This document shows, piece by piece, positions 53,936-63,654 of a stretch of DNA of 64,000 nt; position 1 is the stretch's first letter; every line of letters begins with the position of its first letter. The DNA is taken from NCBI RefSeq assembly GCF_001832885.1, contig NZ_MKIQ01000027.1, positions 1 to 64,000 of the forward strand, read 5' to 3'. The stretch comes from Floricoccus penangensis (GTDB taxonomy: Bacteria > Bacillota > Bacilli > Lactobacillales > Streptococcaceae). The notes under the pieces were generated by a model. That model was not told the origin of the DNA and did not search any database. It worked only from the letters and a program-made list of their open reading frames with translations. A program made the position numbers and the translations under genes.

Positions 53936-54790
53936 ATGATAACTTTAAAAAGTGAAAGAGAAATTTCTCAAATGGATGAAGCAGGAGATTTCCTAGCTTC
54001 AATTCATATAGGTTTACGTGACATAATAAAACCTGGTATTGATATGTGGGCTATTGAAGAATATGTCCGTAAGCGTTGTAAGGAAGAAAATTACTTACCC
54101 TTGCAGATTGGCGTAGAAGGTGAAATTATGGATTATCCATATGCTACATGTTGTTCATTAAATAATGAAGTAGCACATGCATTTCCGCGTCATAAAGTTT
54201 TAAAAGATGGTGACTTAATCAAAGTGGATATGGTTCTTGGTAAGGCAAGCTCTAATATCGATGTGAGTAAACTTGATTTTAATAATGTTGAACTTATGAA
54301 AAAGTACACAGAGAGTTTTCGAGGAGCAATCGCTGATTCATGTTGGGCATATGCAGTAGGAGAAGTGAGTAACCAAGTTAAAAGATTGATGGATGTTACT
54401 AAGGAATCTATGTATATAGGTATTGAACAAGCACGTGTAGGTAATCGTATTGGTGATATCGGTGCTGCTATTCAAGAGTATGTTGAGTCCAAAGGTTATC
54501 AAGTCGTTCGTGATTTAGTAGGACACGGTGTTGGACCAACAATGCATGAAAAACCAGATGTGCCAGCTTATGGTATAAAAGGACGTGGTGTTCGATTGCG
54601 TGAAGGGATGGTTCTGACGATTGAACCAATGGTCAACACAGGAACCTATAAATTAAAAGAAGACATGAAGACAGGTTGGGGATTTTCAACTCTTGATGGA
54701 GGCTTATCTTGTCAATATGAACATCAATTTGTAATTACAAAAGACGGACCTGTAATAATGACAAGTCAAGGTCAAGAAGGTACATATTAA
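53936..54790 (+). CDS. map: Type I methionine aminopeptidase, first copy
   Basis: A 284-residue M24 metallopeptidase that removes N-terminal methionine. Metal ligands are seen as Asp in LIKVDMVLG, Asp in IADSCWAYA, His in VGHGVGPTMHE, Glu in LTIEPMVNTG and Glu in CQYEHQFV. The insert between the two aspartates (KASSNIDVSKLDFNNVELMKKYTE) is typical of streptococcal MetAP. A second copy lies at 55416. SD GGAGAG precedes the ATG. This copy carries more changes near the C-terminal side, so it may be the accessory one. Confidence 0.92.
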   Translation: MITLKSEREISQMDEAGDFLASIHIGLRDIIKPGIDMWAIEEYVRKRCKEENYLPLQIGVEGEIMDYPYATCCSLNNEVAHAFPRHKVLKDGDLIKVDMVLGKASSNIDVSKLDFNNVELMKKYTESFRGAIADSCWAYAVGEVSNQVKRLMDVTKESMYIGIEQARVGNRIGDIGAAIQEYVESKGYQVVRDLVGHGVGPTMHEKPDVPAYGIKGRGVRLREGMVLTIEPMVNTGTYKLKEDMKTGWGFSTLDGGLSCQYEHQFVITKDGPVIMTSQGQEGTY

Positions 54791-54831
54791 TTTAAGTGGT
54801 GCTTGAAAGTTATGTTTTTTGAGGTATAAAA

Positions 54832-55329
54832 ATGAATAAACTGAGATTTGAAAATGTAGACGATAGTAATCGTGAACAGGTATTGAAAATTAAGCCGTTT
54901 GATGAACAAATAAATTTCATAGAATCTGTTGAAGAATGTTTAAATGAAGCAGATGAAATGACTCTTTTCTACAAGGAGAGAAGAAGAAATGGTGAAAAAA
55001 CTTCATTCTGGCAACCTATGGCAGTATATGACGTGGAGGACTTGATTGGCTTTATTATGTATGGGCATATGCTTTCGACCTCGGATAGACTGTGGTTGGA
55101 CCGAATCTTGGTTGATAAAAATTTTCAATCGATGGGCTATGGTAAAAGGATAGTAGCTGATTCGTTAGCTTTGCTTGCTGGGAAATTTCCTGGGAAAAAA
55201 GTTTATTTGAGTGTCTATGATGATAATGTCCGTGCCATTAAAATTTATCAAGATTTGGGATTTGCTTTTAATGGTGAGCTTGATGATGGTGGAGAGAAAG
55301 TGATGGAAACTGTGCTTCCTGCTATATAA
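54832..55329 (+). CDS. GNAT-family N-acetyltransferase
   Basis: A 165-residue acetyl-CoA-dependent acetyltransferase. Motif A is LWLDRILVDKNFQSMGYGKRIV with the Q-x-x-G-x-G/A-type loop, and YDDNVRAIKIYQDLGF is motif B. The N-terminal FENVDDSNREQVLKIKPFDEQINFIESVEECLNEA resembles spermine/diamine acetyltransferase-like proteins, but the substrate is not certain. SD TGAGG precedes the ATG. It lies between the two map copies. Confidence 0.85.
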   Translation: MNKLRFENVDDSNREQVLKIKPFDEQINFIESVEECLNEADEMTLFYKERRRNGEKTSFWQPMAVYDVEDLIGFIMYGHMLSTSDRLWLDRILVDKNFQSMGYGKRIVADSLALLAGKFPGKKVYLSVYDDNVRAIKIYQDLGFAFNGELDDGGEKVMETVLPAI

Positions 55330-55415
55330 ATTTTTTTTCAATGCTTTTGAAATATTGCTTTAACCGTGGTAGAATAAATAGAATTTAATTGTATAAAGAA
55401 GAGGTAATTTAATAA

Positions 55416-56270
55416 ATGATTAGTTTGAAAAGTCCTAGAGAAATTGAACAAATGGACAAGGCTGGAGATTTTCTAGCTTCAATTCATATTGGTTTACGTG
55501 ATATCATCAAACCTGGTATTGATATGTGGGATATTGAAGAATATGTTCGCAAACGTTGTAAAGAAGAAAATTTCTTACCTCTACAAATTGGTGTAGATGG
55601 TGAAATTCAAGATTATCCATATGCTACTTGCTGTTCACTCAACGATGAAGTTGCTCATGCCTTCCCCCGTCACCAAATCTTAAAAGATGGTGATTTGATA
55701 AAAGTGGATATGGTTCTTGGTATGGCAAGTGATGATTTAGATGTTTCTAAGCTTGATTTTAATAACGTGCAAGATATGAAAAAATATACTGAATCATTTC
55801 GTGGTGGAATTGCAGACTCTTGTTGGGCTTACGCAGTAGGAACACCGTCTGAAGAAGTGAAAAATCTTATGGACGTGACGAAAGAGTCTTTATATCGTGG
55901 AATTGAACAAGCGCGTGTTGGAAACCGCATGGGTGATATTGGTTCAGCTATCCAAGAGTATGCAGAAGCACATGGATATGGAGTGGTTCGTGATCTAGTT
56001 GGACATGGTGTTGGTCCAACAATGCATGAAGAACCAATGGTACCTCATTATGGAGTTAAAGGAAAAGGTCTACGTCTTCGCGAAGGTATGGTTTTAACTA
56101 TTGAACCAATGATTAATACAGGTACTTATGAAATTGACACTGATTTCAAAACAGGATGGGCGCATAAAACTTTAGATGGTGGTTTGTCTTGTCAATATGA
56201 GCATCAATTTGTAATTACAAAAGATGGTCCAGTAATCTTGACAAGTCAAGGTGAGGAGGGAACTTATTAG
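55416..56270 (+). CDS. map: Type I methionine aminopeptidase, second copy
   Basis: A 284-residue paralogue of the protein at 53936, identical in length and over most of the sequence by eye. All five metal ligands are kept (KVDMVLG, IADSCWAYA, VGHGVGPTMHEE, LTIEPMINTG, CQYEHQFV). It has its own upstream spacer with SD AGAGG. The yihY gene follows after 25 bases. Confidence 0.93.
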   Translation: MISLKSPREIEQMDKAGDFLASIHIGLRDIIKPGIDMWDIEEYVRKRCKEENFLPLQIGVDGEIQDYPYATCCSLNDEVAHAFPRHQILKDGDLIKVDMVLGMASDDLDVSKLDFNNVQDMKKYTESFRGGIADSCWAYAVGTPSEEVKNLMDVTKESLYRGIEQARVGNRMGDIGSAIQEYAEAHGYGVVRDLVGHGVGPTMHEEPMVPHYGVKGKGLRLREGMVLTIEPMINTGTYEIDTDFKTGWAHKTLDGGLSCQYEHQFVITKDGPVILTSQGEEGTY

Positions 56271-56295
56271 GATTTCCTAATGTTCCTAATCACAT

Positions 56296-57243
56296 ATGGT
56301 AGATAAGATACAAAAGTTCTTTGAAAAAATAATGAATATACCGATAGTAAAGGCTTTTATGACTTATTATAAGAGTGCAGAAATGGACTTATCTAGTATC
56401 GCTGTAGCTTATTATTTTTTACTTTCAATGTTCCCTATTCTAATGACCTTTGCGAATGCTCTGCCCTATTTAAAAATCGACTCGACTTCTGTTTTGAAGA
56501 TGCTTAATGATTTATTACCTGGACAATTATACGATGTTGTAGAAGTAGTTATCAAAAGTTTCCTTGATACTCCGTCGCCAGGTTTATTATGGGTAGGTAT
56601 CATTTCAGGGTTTTGGACATTTTCAAAGGGCCTATCAGCATTGCAAAAAGCAATGAATAAAGCTTATAAAGTTGATAAGCATCGTGATTTTATTGTTAGT
56701 CAGCTTATTGGGTTTGCAAGTAGTTTTGCCATAATCATTTTGATAACCTTGGCGATTATTGTTTTAACATTTGGTCAAACTATTTTAACTGCCCTATATA
56801 ATAATATCCATTTTGATAGAAGAATCTATGAAATGCTATATAATATGACATTACCAGTTGTTGCAATTGTAGTATTCACAGCCTTAATTCTCTTATATTT
56901 TTTACTCCCAAATGTGAAAATAAAAAAAATAAGATATGTATTGCCTGGTGCAATTTTTTCAACATTTGTTCTAGTTTTCTTAACTAAAATTTTTGGTGAT
57001 TATGTCAATCGATATGTTAATAAGATGATGGACTTTAAAATGGTTGGTAGTTTACTTACCTTTGCACTTATGCTGTGGTTTATTTTCATTGCTAAGGTTT
57101 TGATAACTGGAGCGATTATGAATGCATCAGTTCAAAGCCTATACGTCGATAGTTTTGAAACAAGGCGTGGTGAAATCGTTAGTATCATAAAATCGTTAAC
57201 ACAAAATGAAAATCCGACATATTCCAATCCAGATCAAGGATGA
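56296..57243 (+). CDS. YihY/BrkB family integral membrane protein
   Basis: A 315-residue protein with about six helices: DLSSIAVAYYFLLSMFPILMTFANALPYL at the start and SPGLLWVGIISGFWTFSKGLSALQKAMNKAY in the middle, both family hallmarks. Members were once misnamed RNase BN; their role, possibly transport, is unsettled. No Shine-Dalgarno is seen before the ATG, so it may depend on read-through and coupling from map. Confidence 0.88.
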   Translation: MVDKIQKFFEKIMNIPIVKAFMTYYKSAEMDLSSIAVAYYFLLSMFPILMTFANALPYLKIDSTSVLKMLNDLLPGQLYDVVEVVIKSFLDTPSPGLLWVGIISGFWTFSKGLSALQKAMNKAYKVDKHRDFIVSQLIGFASSFAIIILITLAIIVLTFGQTILTALYNNIHFDRRIYEMLYNMTLPVVAIVVFTALILLYFLLPNVKIKKIRYVLPGAIFSTFVLVFLTKIFGDYVNRYVNKMMDFKMVGSLLTFALMLWFIFIAKVLITGAIMNASVQSLYVDSFETRRGEIVSIIKSLTQNENPTYSNPDQG

Positions 57244-57246
57244 CAG

Positions 57247-57290
57247 AAAAAATAAAAGAATGAGTCAAGTTACTCATTCTTTTATTTTTT
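57247..57290. terminator. Strong bidirectional terminator between yihY and gtrA
   Basis: A perfect 19-bp stem (57247-57265 with 57272-57290) with a 6-base loop. It begins AAAAAATAAAAG and ends CTTTTATTTTTT, so U-rich tails form on both strands. Confidence 0.85.
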
Positions 57291-57722
57291 GTTCCGAAAA
57301 ACAAAGAATTTGCTTACTAAATAGTTTATAACAATTGTTAGAAATTGAATGACTATAGTAAGGATAGCTACGGCAGTATCTTTACTGACCCCGAAGGAAT
57401 TGGTAATAATTTGAGGATTTTTGTCAACAAAGTACCAATTTGCGAGGGCTGAAAGTCCCATAAGTACCAATCTACTACTAACGAATTGAACAAATTCACT
57501 CCATATACTTTTAGAAGATTCTTCCGTATTAAAAACCCAAAGTTTGTTAGTTACAAACGCAAAGATGATTGCAACTGTATTAGCGATAATATCACTCCAT
57601 AAACCGCTGTTGGTCATCTTGTAGGTAATCATTTTAATAACAAAAAATATTAGAGTTGTTGCAACTCCGAAGAATAAATAAGATAGTACTTCATTCTGAA
57701 AGAATTTTTTTATTGTTTTCAT
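57282..57722 (-). CDS. GtrA family membrane protein
   Basis: A 146-residue protein with four helices: SYLFFGVATTLIFFVIKMITYK, IIANTVAIIFAFVTNKLWVFN (the family motif NKxWVF), LVLMGLSALANWYFVD and a C-terminal helix ending YLVSKFFVFRNKK. GtrA proteins are thought to flip bactoprenol-linked sugars for cell-wall glycosylation. The stop lies inside the bidirectional terminator. Confidence 0.88.
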   Translation of the reverse strand: MKTIKKFFQNEVLSYLFFGVATTLIFFVIKMITYKMTNSGLWSDIIANTVAIIFAFVTNKLWVFNTEESSKSIWSEFVQFVSSRLVLMGLSALANWYFVDKNPQIITNSFGVSKDTAVAILTIVIQFLTIVINYLVSKFFVFRNKK

Positions 57723-57753
57723 ACTTGTATTATACCAAATTTAATAAATTTAT

Positions 57754-57762
57754 GGTAAGATA
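57754..57762 (+). promoter_or_regulatory. Extended -10 promoter of queT
   Basis: TGGTAAGAT (extended -10) stands about 16 bases before the riboswitch; no clear -35 is found. Confidence 0.4.
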
Positions 57763-57777
57763 CTTATTGGTCTATGA

Positions 57778-57843
57778 CCCCTTGCCACTTATTCACCTTT
57801 GGGCAAGCATATTACACTCGCAAAAAAGCGATAAAGGAGAAAA
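57778..57843 (+). ncRNA. preQ1-II riboswitch (COG4708 RNA)
   Basis: CTTGCC (57781-57786) pairs with GGGCAAG (57801-57807). The conserved CAAGCATATTACAC follows, then a CGC/GCG hairpin and ATAAAGGAGAA containing the Shine-Dalgarno. This matches the preQ1-II consensus, in which preQ1 binding hides the ribosome site. The class is known from Streptococcaceae, and queT follows as expected. Confidence 0.93.
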
Positions 57844-57845
57844 AT

Positions 57846-58355
57846 ATGGATAATAAGTCAATGGACGTAGTGTCTTTTGCAAAAATGGCTATAGTGACTG
57901 CACTATATGTTGTTGTAACGGTGGCTTTAGGTTCTCTCGGAAGTGGAGCTATTCAATTTAGATTAAGCGAGATGTTTAATTTTTTAGCCTTCTATAATAA
58001 GAGGTATGTCTATTCCGTGACAATAGGTTGTGTTATTGCAAATTGGATGGTGTTTGGTCCAGTGGATGCAGTAGTCGGTTCGGCATCAACTTATGTTTTT
58101 GTTACATTAGGAGTTAAATTATTTTCTAAATTCATGAATGAACATTTATTTGGAGGAGTGATTAATAAAGCATTTTTATACTTCTCAATTTTCTTTGCTA
58201 TAAGTATGTTCACAATTGCACTAGAATTACATATTTTATATGGTCTTCCATTTTTTGCAACTTGGTTTACAACTGCAATTGGTGAATTTCTCTCATTGAT
58301 TATTGGTAGTGTAGTGATTGAAGCACTTGGAAGACGTATTGATTTAACGAAATAA
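57846..58355 (+). CDS. queT: QueT family queuosine-precursor transporter
   Basis: A 169-residue membrane protein, the substrate-binding (S) subunit of an ECF-type transporter for preQ1 or related queuosine precursors. It has about five helices, starting FAKMAIVTALYVVVTVALGSLGSGAIQFRLSEMFN, a QueT (DUF988) hallmark. ATG 57846 follows the AAAGGAG that is part of the riboswitch; a longer in-frame reading would run through the riboswitch. A T8 terminator follows. Confidence 0.93.
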   Translation: MDNKSMDVVSFAKMAIVTALYVVVTVALGSLGSGAIQFRLSEMFNFLAFYNKRYVYSVTIGCVIANWMVFGPVDAVVGSASTYVFVTLGVKLFSKFMNEHLFGGVINKAFLYFSIFFAISMFTIALELHILYGLPFFATWFTTAIGEFLSLIIGSVVIEALGRRIDLTK

Positions 58356-58375
58356 AAGAAAATATAAAAGTTTAT

Positions 58376-58405
58376 GAAAAAAAGATCAAACTAGGTCTTT
58401 TTTTT
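58376..58405 (+). terminator. Terminator of queT
   Basis: AAAAAAGATC pairs with GGTCTTTTTTTT (one G-T pair) around a short loop. Confidence 0.65.
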
Positions 58406-58455
58406 GTTCTATAAATTTGTTAAAATGAAGTAAATGAAAGAAAGTAGGACTTCGT

Positions 58456-58860
58456 GTGATTGACTTATACATTTCTCCAAGTTGTACTAGTTGTCGTAAA
58501 GCTAAGGCTTGGCTAGCAGCACACGATGTTGAAAGTCGTGAGCACAACATAATGACTCAGCCTATAACACCTGAGGATTTAAAATCAATTTTATCAAAAA
58601 CTGAAAATGGGACTGAAGACATTATTTCAACACGTTCAAAAGTTTTTCAAAAGTTAAACATTGACATCGATGAATTGACTTTAAACGAACTAATTGAATT
58701 AATAAGTGAGCATCCTAGTCTTTTGAGACGCCCAATAATTATTGATGATAAAAAAATGCAAATCGGATTTAATGAAGATGAAATAAGAGCCTTCCTCCCA
58801 CGAGAATATCGTCGTGCAGAAATGCGTGATGCTCAATTTCGTGCTGAGTTGGTTGACTAA
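58456..58860 (+). CDS. spxA: Spx/MgsR-family RNA polymerase-binding regulator
   Basis: A 134-residue ArsC-fold regulator binding the alpha-subunit C-terminal domain of RNA polymerase under thiol stress. The redox switch is Cys10-Thr-Ser-Cys13 ([11 protein letters not shown]), and the conserved [17 protein letters not shown] region is complete. The C-terminus lacks obvious ClpXP degron changes. The start is GTG with AGGA six bases before it. UPF0223 and an IMPase-like gene follow. Confidence 0.92.
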   Translation: MIDLYISPSCTSCRKAKAWLAAHDVESREHNIMTQPITPEDLKSILSKTENGTEDIISTRSKVFQKLNIDIDELTLNELIELISEHPSLLRRPIIIDDKKMQIGFNEDEIRAFLPREYRRAEMRDAQFRAELVD

Positions 58861-58885
58861 TAAAATAACAAGAGGATTAATTATA

Positions 58886-59164
58886 ATGAAAGCTAATTAC
58901 AATTATCCCATTGATTATTCGTGGAGCACGCAGGAAATTACTGATGTGCTCTCTTTTTTTAATCATGTGGAAAAATTTTATGAGGGAAAAGTGGCAAGAG
59001 TAGACTTTTTAGATTCCTATAAAAAGTTTAAAACAATAGTTCCCTCAAAAATGCAAGAAAAACAATTGGACCGTGAATTTGAAAATCTAAGTGGATATTC
59101 AACATATCGTGCCATACAGGAGGCAAAAGCAAGTGACAAACAATTTATCAGAAGTGAAAAATAA
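58886..59164 (+). CDS. UPF0223 family protein
   Basis: A 92-residue helical protein: [61 protein letters not shown] is the UPF0223 (YktA) signature. Function is unknown. ATG 58886 follows AGAGGA. It overlaps the next gene by 32 bases and sits behind spx, a conserved arrangement in the family. Confidence 0.9.
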   Translation: MKANYNYPIDYSWSTQEITDVLSFFNHVEKFYEGKVARVDFLDSYKKFKTIVPSKMQEKQLDREFENLSGYSTYRAIQEAKASDKQFIRSEK

Positions 59165-59906
59165 ACTTGCCCTCGCAAAAGAGTGGACAGTTGAAGCCGG
59201 TCAATATATAAGAGATAACATGAATTATGAACTTGAAATTGATGAGAAGACAAATCATACTGATTTAGTGACCAATATGGATAAGTCAGTTCAGGATAAA
59301 CTAGTATCTCATATCAAAGGAAAATTTCCAGAAGATAATATTCTTGCTGAAGAAAATAACTTAAGACATTCTGTCGAAAAAGGTAACGTTTGGGTAATTG
59401 ATCCAATTGATGGTACATCAAATTTTGTCTCTCAAAAAGATAATTTTGCTATCATGGTTGCTTATTTCGAGAACGGAGTAGGAAAGTTTGGTATTATACT
59501 TGATGTTATGAAAGAAAATCTTTATTGGGGTGACGGAAAAAAGGTTTTCAGAAATAACGATGAACTACAAAAACCAAAATTAAATTTAAAGCATTCTGTT
59601 ATTGGTGTGAATTCATATATGTACAGAACAAATGACCATGGATTACTTGATTACTCAGAAAACACACTTGGGGTTAGAATATTGGGTAGTGCAGGAATAG
59701 AATATACTAAATTAATAGAGGGGAAGATAAGTGGATACTTTTCTAATTTATCTCCTTGGGATTATGCCGCGGGAACCATTATTTTATCAGCTTTTGATTA
59801 TGTAACCGAAGCAATATTAGGAGGGAATCCTAAATATGATGGACGTGAAAAAGTATTTACTGTAGAAAAATCTAATATTGCTTTAGTAAGAGAATTTATT
59901 AATTAG
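59133..59906 (+). CDS. Inositol monophosphatase family protein
   Basis: A 257-residue lithium-sensitive phosphatase-like enzyme. Metal-binding motifs are [13 protein letters not shown] near residue 85, EE in ILAEENN, and the C-terminal [12 protein letters not shown]. Substrate may be inositol phosphate, PAP or a related ester. The GTG at 59133 is chosen because AGGAGG (59118-59123) is well placed; the upstream in-frame ATG 59091 has no site. It begins inside the UPF0223 gene. Confidence 0.9.
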   Translation: MTNNLSEVKNKLALAKEWTVEAGQYIRDNMNYELEIDEKTNHTDLVTNMDKSVQDKLVSHIKGKFPEDNILAEENNLRHSVEKGNVWVIDPIDGTSNFVSQKDNFAIMVAYFENGVGKFGIILDVMKENLYWGDGKKVFRNNDELQKPKLNLKHSVIGVNSYMYRTNDHGLLDYSENTLGVRILGSAGIEYTKLIEGKISGYFSNLSPWDYAAGTIILSAFDYVTEAILGGNPKYDGREKVFTVEKSNIALVREFIN

Positions 59907-59982
59907 AGCAAAAACAAGTGACCCTTAAGTTAATTATGTTATAATCATATATGGAAAATTAGTAGAGTGGAGTCTTTGTCTG

Positions 59983-61260
59983 ATGTCTAATGTAGATAAA
60001 ATAAAAGTCCGTGGTGGTAATACCCATCTTAACGGAACTGTAGAAATTGAAGGGGCAAAAAACGCTGTCCTACCTTTACTTGCTGCCTTAATTTTGGCAA
60101 GCGAGGGAGAAACTGAATTATCAAATGTACCAATTCTTTCTGATGTGTATACAATGAATGAAGTTATTCGTCATCTGAATGTTGACGTTGATTTTGATGA
60201 AGTAAATAAAATTGTAAAAAGTAAAGCTGCTCAAAAGGTAGAAATAGAAGCGCCTTATGAGTATGTAAGTAAAATGAGAGCCTCTATCGTAGTGATGGGT
60301 CCAATATTAGCACGAAACGGTCAATCACGAGTTTCAATGCCTGGTGGATGTTCAATTGGTAGTCGTCCAATAGATCTTCATCTACGTGGATTCGAAGCAA
60401 TGGGTGCTAAAATAACTCAAAATGCTGGGTATATTGAGGCAAAAACTGATCGACTACATGGAGCAAATATTTATTTGGATTTCCCAAGTGTTGGAGCTAC
60501 TCAAAACTTGATGATGGCAGCAACTTTAGCTGATGGAACTACAACAATTGAGAATGCTGCGCGTGAACCTGAAATTGTTGATCTTGCAAATCTTTTAAAT
60601 AAGATGGGTGCACAGGTCCAAGGTGCAGGAACTGACACATTAATTATCAAAGGTGTGAAAAAGATGCACGGTGCTAATCATTCAGTCGTTCAAGACAGAA
60701 TTGAAGCGGGAACTTTCATGATTGCGGCTGCTATGACTCAAGGAAATGTTTTAGTTAAGGATGCAATCCGTGAACACAATCGTCCCTTGTTAGCTAAAAT
60801 GGCGGAAATGGGAGTTGAAGTCATTGAAGAACCAGATGGAATTCGAATTATTGGTCCTAAACACCTAAAACCTTCTAAGGTTAAAACAATTCCACATCCC
60901 GGTTTTCCTACTGATATGCAGGCACAAATGACTGCTCTTCAAGCGGTAGCTGAAGGTGAAAGTACTATGGTTGAGACCGTTTTTGAAAATCGTTTCCAAC
61001 ATTTAGAGGAAATGAGAAGGATGGGGCTAGACGTTGATATTACAAGAAATACAGCCCTAATTGAAGGTGGTAAAAAACTTCAAGGTGCTGAAGTTAAGTC
61101 AACAGACTTACGCGCATCAGCAGCTTTGATTTTACTTGGGATGGTTGCAGATGGTGAAACAACAGTTGGTGAGCTAAAACATTTAGACCGTGGATACTAT
61201 AATTTTCATGGAAAGTTAGCGCAGTTAGGTGCTGATATCACAAGAGAATCTGGATACTAA
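59983..61260 (+). CDS. murA: UDP-N-acetylglucosamine 1-carboxyvinyltransferase
   Basis: A 425-residue enzyme for the first committed step of peptidoglycan synthesis, joining enolpyruvate to UDP-GlcNAc. The [13 protein letters not shown] loop near residue 24 and the catalytic Cys123 in [18 protein letters not shown] (fosfomycin target) are present. Firmicutes often have two copies (MurA1, MurA2/MurZ); which one this is cannot be fixed. An extended -10 (TGTTATAAT) is at 59937. epuA follows after 29 bases. Confidence 0.95.
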   Translation: MSNVDKIKVRGGNTHLNGTVEIEGAKNAVLPLLAALILASEGETELSNVPILSDVYTMNEVIRHLNVDVDFDEVNKIVKSKAAQKVEIEAPYEYVSKMRASIVVMGPILARNGQSRVSMPGGCSIGSRPIDLHLRGFEAMGAKITQNAGYIEAKTDRLHGANIYLDFPSVGATQNLMMAATLADGTTTIENAAREPEIVDLANLLNKMGAQVQGAGTDTLIIKGVKKMHGANHSVVQDRIEAGTFMIAAAMTQGNVLVKDAIREHNRPLLAKMAEMGVEVIEEPDGIRIIGPKHLKPSKVKTIPHPGFPTDMQAQMTALQAVAEGESTMVETVFENRFQHLEEMRRMGLDVDITRNTALIEGGKKLQGAEVKSTDLRASAALILLGMVADGETTVGELKHLDRGYYNFHGKLAQLGADITRESGY

Positions 61261-61289
61261 AATCTAGCTAATACTGAGAGGTAAATACA

Positions 61290-61466
61290 GTGCGTGTAAT
61301 TAAATATTTTGGAACAAGAATAAATCTTATTATACTTGTAGTTATTTTATCAATCTTAGCACTGATTGCTGGATTGATGATTGGATACGGTGTTTTAGGT
61401 GATGGACATGCAAAAGATGTTTTGAAACCATCTTTGTGGTCAGATGTGATCGGAAAACTCAAATAA
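61290..61466 (+). CDS. epuA: EpuA-like small membrane protein (RNA-polymerase-subunit-beta annotated family)
   Basis: A 58-residue protein with one transmembrane helix (about 11-34: LIILVVILSILALIAGLMIGYG) and a C-terminal AKDVLKPSLWSDVIGKL amphipathic piece. It matches the EpuA family often labelled DNA-directed RNA polymerase subunit beta in streptococci, where it also follows murA. Start is GTG at 61290 with GAGAGG upstream. Role unknown; it may link to wall or competence functions in pneumococcus. Confidence 0.82.
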   Translation: MRVIKYFGTRINLIILVVILSILALIAGLMIGYGVLGDGHAKDVLKPSLWSDVIGKLK

Positions 61467-61491
61467 TAAGTGCTGTTTTAACCATTAAACA

Positions 61492-61520
61492 TTGAAGAAA
61501 TCAATGATTAATGGTATAAT
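61492..61520 (+). promoter_or_regulatory. Promoter of tig
   Basis: TTGAAG (61492-61497), exact 17-bp spacer, TATAAT (61515-61520), with TG before the -10. Confidence 0.75.
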
Positions 61521-61593
61521 ACTGTTTATATGCTGTAAGCTAAGAATTTTGTGTCTAAACACGAAATTTATAAATAATAAGGAGAACTATATA

Positions 61594-62877
61594 ATGACTG
61601 CAAGTTTTGAAAAAACTGGCACTAATAATGGTGTTGTAACATTTTCAATCGATCAAGAAACAATTAACAAAGGATTAGATAAAGCATTTAACCGTGTTAA
61701 AAAGAACCTTAACGTACCTGGATTCCGCAAAGGTAAAGTAAGTCGTTCAGTATTTGACAAAATGTATGGTGAAGAAGTTCTTTATGAAGAAGCTTTGAAT
61801 GCCATTTTACCTGAAGCTTATGAAGCAGCTATTTCTGAAACTGCTATCGAACCTGTTGCTCAACCAAAAATTGATATTAAATCAATGAACAAAGGTGAAG
61901 ACTGGGTTATCACTGCTGATGTTGTTGTAAAACCAGAAGTAAAACTTGGTGATTACAAAAATCTTGAAGTAAGTGTTGATGTTGATAAAGAAGTTTCTGA
62001 TGAAGAAGTAGATGCAAGAATCGAACGTGAACGCAATAATCTTGCTGAGCTAGTTCTTAAAGATGCTGCTGCTGAAGACGGAGATACTGTTGTAATCGAT
62101 TTTGTTGGTTCAGTTGATGGTGTTGAATTTGATGGTGGTAAAGCAGATAACTTCTCACTTGAACTTGGAAGTGGTCAATTTATTCCTGGTTTTGAAGAAC
62201 AATTAGTTGGTCACAAAGCTGGCGAAACTGTTGATGTTAATGTAACATTCCCTGAAGAATATCAAGCTGAAGATTTAGCTGGAAAACCTGCATTGTTTGT
62301 TACAACTATCCACGAAGTGAAAGCTAAAGAAGTTCCAGAACTTGATGATGAATTAGCTAAAGATATTGATGAAGACGTTGCTAGTCTTGATGAATTAAAA
62401 GCAAAATATAAATCAGAATTAGCTAAAACTAAAGAAGCTCAATATGATGAAGCAGTAGAAAATGCAGCAATTGAAAAAGCAGTAGAAAATGCTGAAATCG
62501 TTGAATTGCCAGAAGAAATGATTCATGAAGAAGTACACCGTGCTATGAATGAATTTTTAGGTAACATGCAACAACAAGGTGTATCACCTGAAATGTATTA
62601 CCAAATCACTGGTACTACTGAAGATGATTTACATGCTCAATATGAAAGTGATGCTGATGCACGCGTTCGTACTGGATTAGTAATTGAAGCTATTGCTGCT
62701 GCAGAAGGTTTCGAAACTACTGATGAAGAAATTGATAAAGAAATTTCTGACTTGGCTGAGCAATACAACATGCCTAAAGAACAAGTTGAAAGCCTACTTT
62801 CAAAAGATATGCTTAAACATGATATCGCTATGAAGAAAGCAGTTGATTCAATTACTGGAACTGCAGTAGTTAAATAA
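61594..62877 (+). CDS. tig: Trigger factor (ribosome-associated chaperone)
   Basis: A 427-residue peptidyl-prolyl isomerase chaperone. The ribosome-binding domain is at about 1-145 with the docking signature [14 protein letters not shown] (usually GKVPR, here Ser replaces Pro). The FKBP-type domain is at about 150-245 ([32 protein letters not shown]), and helical arms follow. ATG 61594 is preceded by AAGGAG; a longer in-frame reading from 61492 overlaps the promoter. rpoE follows. Confidence 0.96.
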   Translation: MTASFEKTGTNNGVVTFSIDQETINKGLDKAFNRVKKNLNVPGFRKGKVSRSVFDKMYGEEVLYEEALNAILPEAYEAAISETAIEPVAQPKIDIKSMNKGEDWVITADVVVKPEVKLGDYKNLEVSVDVDKEVSDEEVDARIERERNNLAELVLKDAAAEDGDTVVIDFVGSVDGVEFDGGKADNFSLELGSGQFIPGFEEQLVGHKAGETVDVNVTFPEEYQAEDLAGKPALFVTTIHEVKAKEVPELDDELAKDIDEDVASLDELKAKYKSELAKTKEAQYDEAVENAAIEKAVENAEIVELPEEMIHEEVHRAMNEFLGNMQQQGVSPEMYYQITGTTEDDLHAQYESDADARVRTGLVIEAIAAAEGFETTDEEIDKEISDLAEQYNMPKEQVESLLSKDMLKHDIAMKKAVDSITGTAVVK

Positions 62878-62885
62878 TTGCCAAT

Positions 62886-62911
62886 AGGCTAGGAATTCCT
62901 AGCCTCTTTTG
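62886..62911 (+). terminator. Terminator after tig
   Basis: GGCTAGGAATTCCTAGCC is a perfect 18-bp palindrome followed by TCTTTT; rather weak tail. Confidence 0.55.
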
Positions 62912-62989
62912 AATGATATACGAATTATAAAACTATTGATTTATATATTTTCATAAGTACGATAATTAAAAATTGTAGGGGAAATAAAT

Positions 62990-63559
62990 TTGAAAATTGA
63001 AGTATTTGAAGGACAAAACAAAGATGAACTTTCTATGATTGAAGTTGCTCATGCTATGCTTGAACAAAACGGAAAAGAAATGGAATTCTCTGTTCTTGTT
63101 AATGCTATCCAAGATTATCTTGGAAGAAGTGATGCAGATATCAGAGCTAATCTTTCAACATTCTATACTGATTTGAATACTGATGGAAGCTTTATTCCAC
63201 TTGGTGGAAATGTATGGGCTTTAAGAGCTTGGTATGCAATTGACGAAATTAATGAAGAGATTATTGCTCTTGATGAAGTTGATGATGAAGATCGTCCTAA
63301 GAAAAAACGTAAGAAAGTCAATGCATTTGCTGATCTTGATGACGCTATTGATTATTCTGATGATGATCCTGAAGATGACGAATATACTGAAGATGACAAC
63401 TATGATGATGAAAATCCAGATGATGAAAAAAGTGAAGTTGAAGCTTATGATTCTGAATTAGCTGAAGTTGTTATTGATGACGAAAACGAAGAAGTCGAAA
63501 TCGAAGAAGAAGACGATGACGATGATGACGATTTCGAAAATGACGAAGACGATAAGTAG
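62990..63559 (+). CDS. rpoE: DNA-directed RNA polymerase subunit delta
   Basis: A 189-residue Firmicutes-specific subunit that helps release RNA polymerase from DNA. The folded HARE-HTH domain is at about 1-90 ([35 protein letters not shown]). The extremely acidic disordered tail (about 95-189) is nearly all Asp/Glu after KKKRKKV. The start is TTG at 62990 with AGGGGAAA before. It follows tig, as in streptococci. Confidence 0.95.
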   Translation: MKIEVFEGQNKDELSMIEVAHAMLEQNGKEMEFSVLVNAIQDYLGRSDADIRANLSTFYTDLNTDGSFIPLGGNVWALRAWYAIDEINEEIIALDEVDDEDRPKKKRKKVNAFADLDDAIDYSDDDPEDDEYTEDDNYDDENPDDEKSEVEAYDSELAEVVIDDENEEVEIEEEDDDDDDDFENDEDDK

Positions 63560-63569
63560 ATAAAAAATT

Positions 63570-63600
63570 ACTAGATTCAAATTTAGAATCTAGTTTTTTA
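63570..63600 (+). terminator. Terminator of rpoE
   Basis: CTAGATTC and GAATCTAG form an 8-bp stem followed by T6. Confidence 0.75.
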
Positions 63601-63606
63601 ATACAT

Positions 63607-63642
63607 AAAAAGTGTACGGTTGAATTCAACCGTACACTTTTT
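63607..63642. terminator. Terminator of the aspartokinase gene (perfect palindrome)
   Basis: AAAAAGTGTACGGTTGAA and TTCAACCGTACACTTTTT pair over 18 bp with no loop bases by sequence. U-tracts form on both strands. Confidence 0.8.
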
Positions 63643-63654
63643 GAAATTATTTGA

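Noticed and set aside
63234-63461. Met/Leu-rich frame overlapping rpoE
   Set aside because: It is the shifted reading of the Asp/Glu-rich tail codons of the delta subunit.
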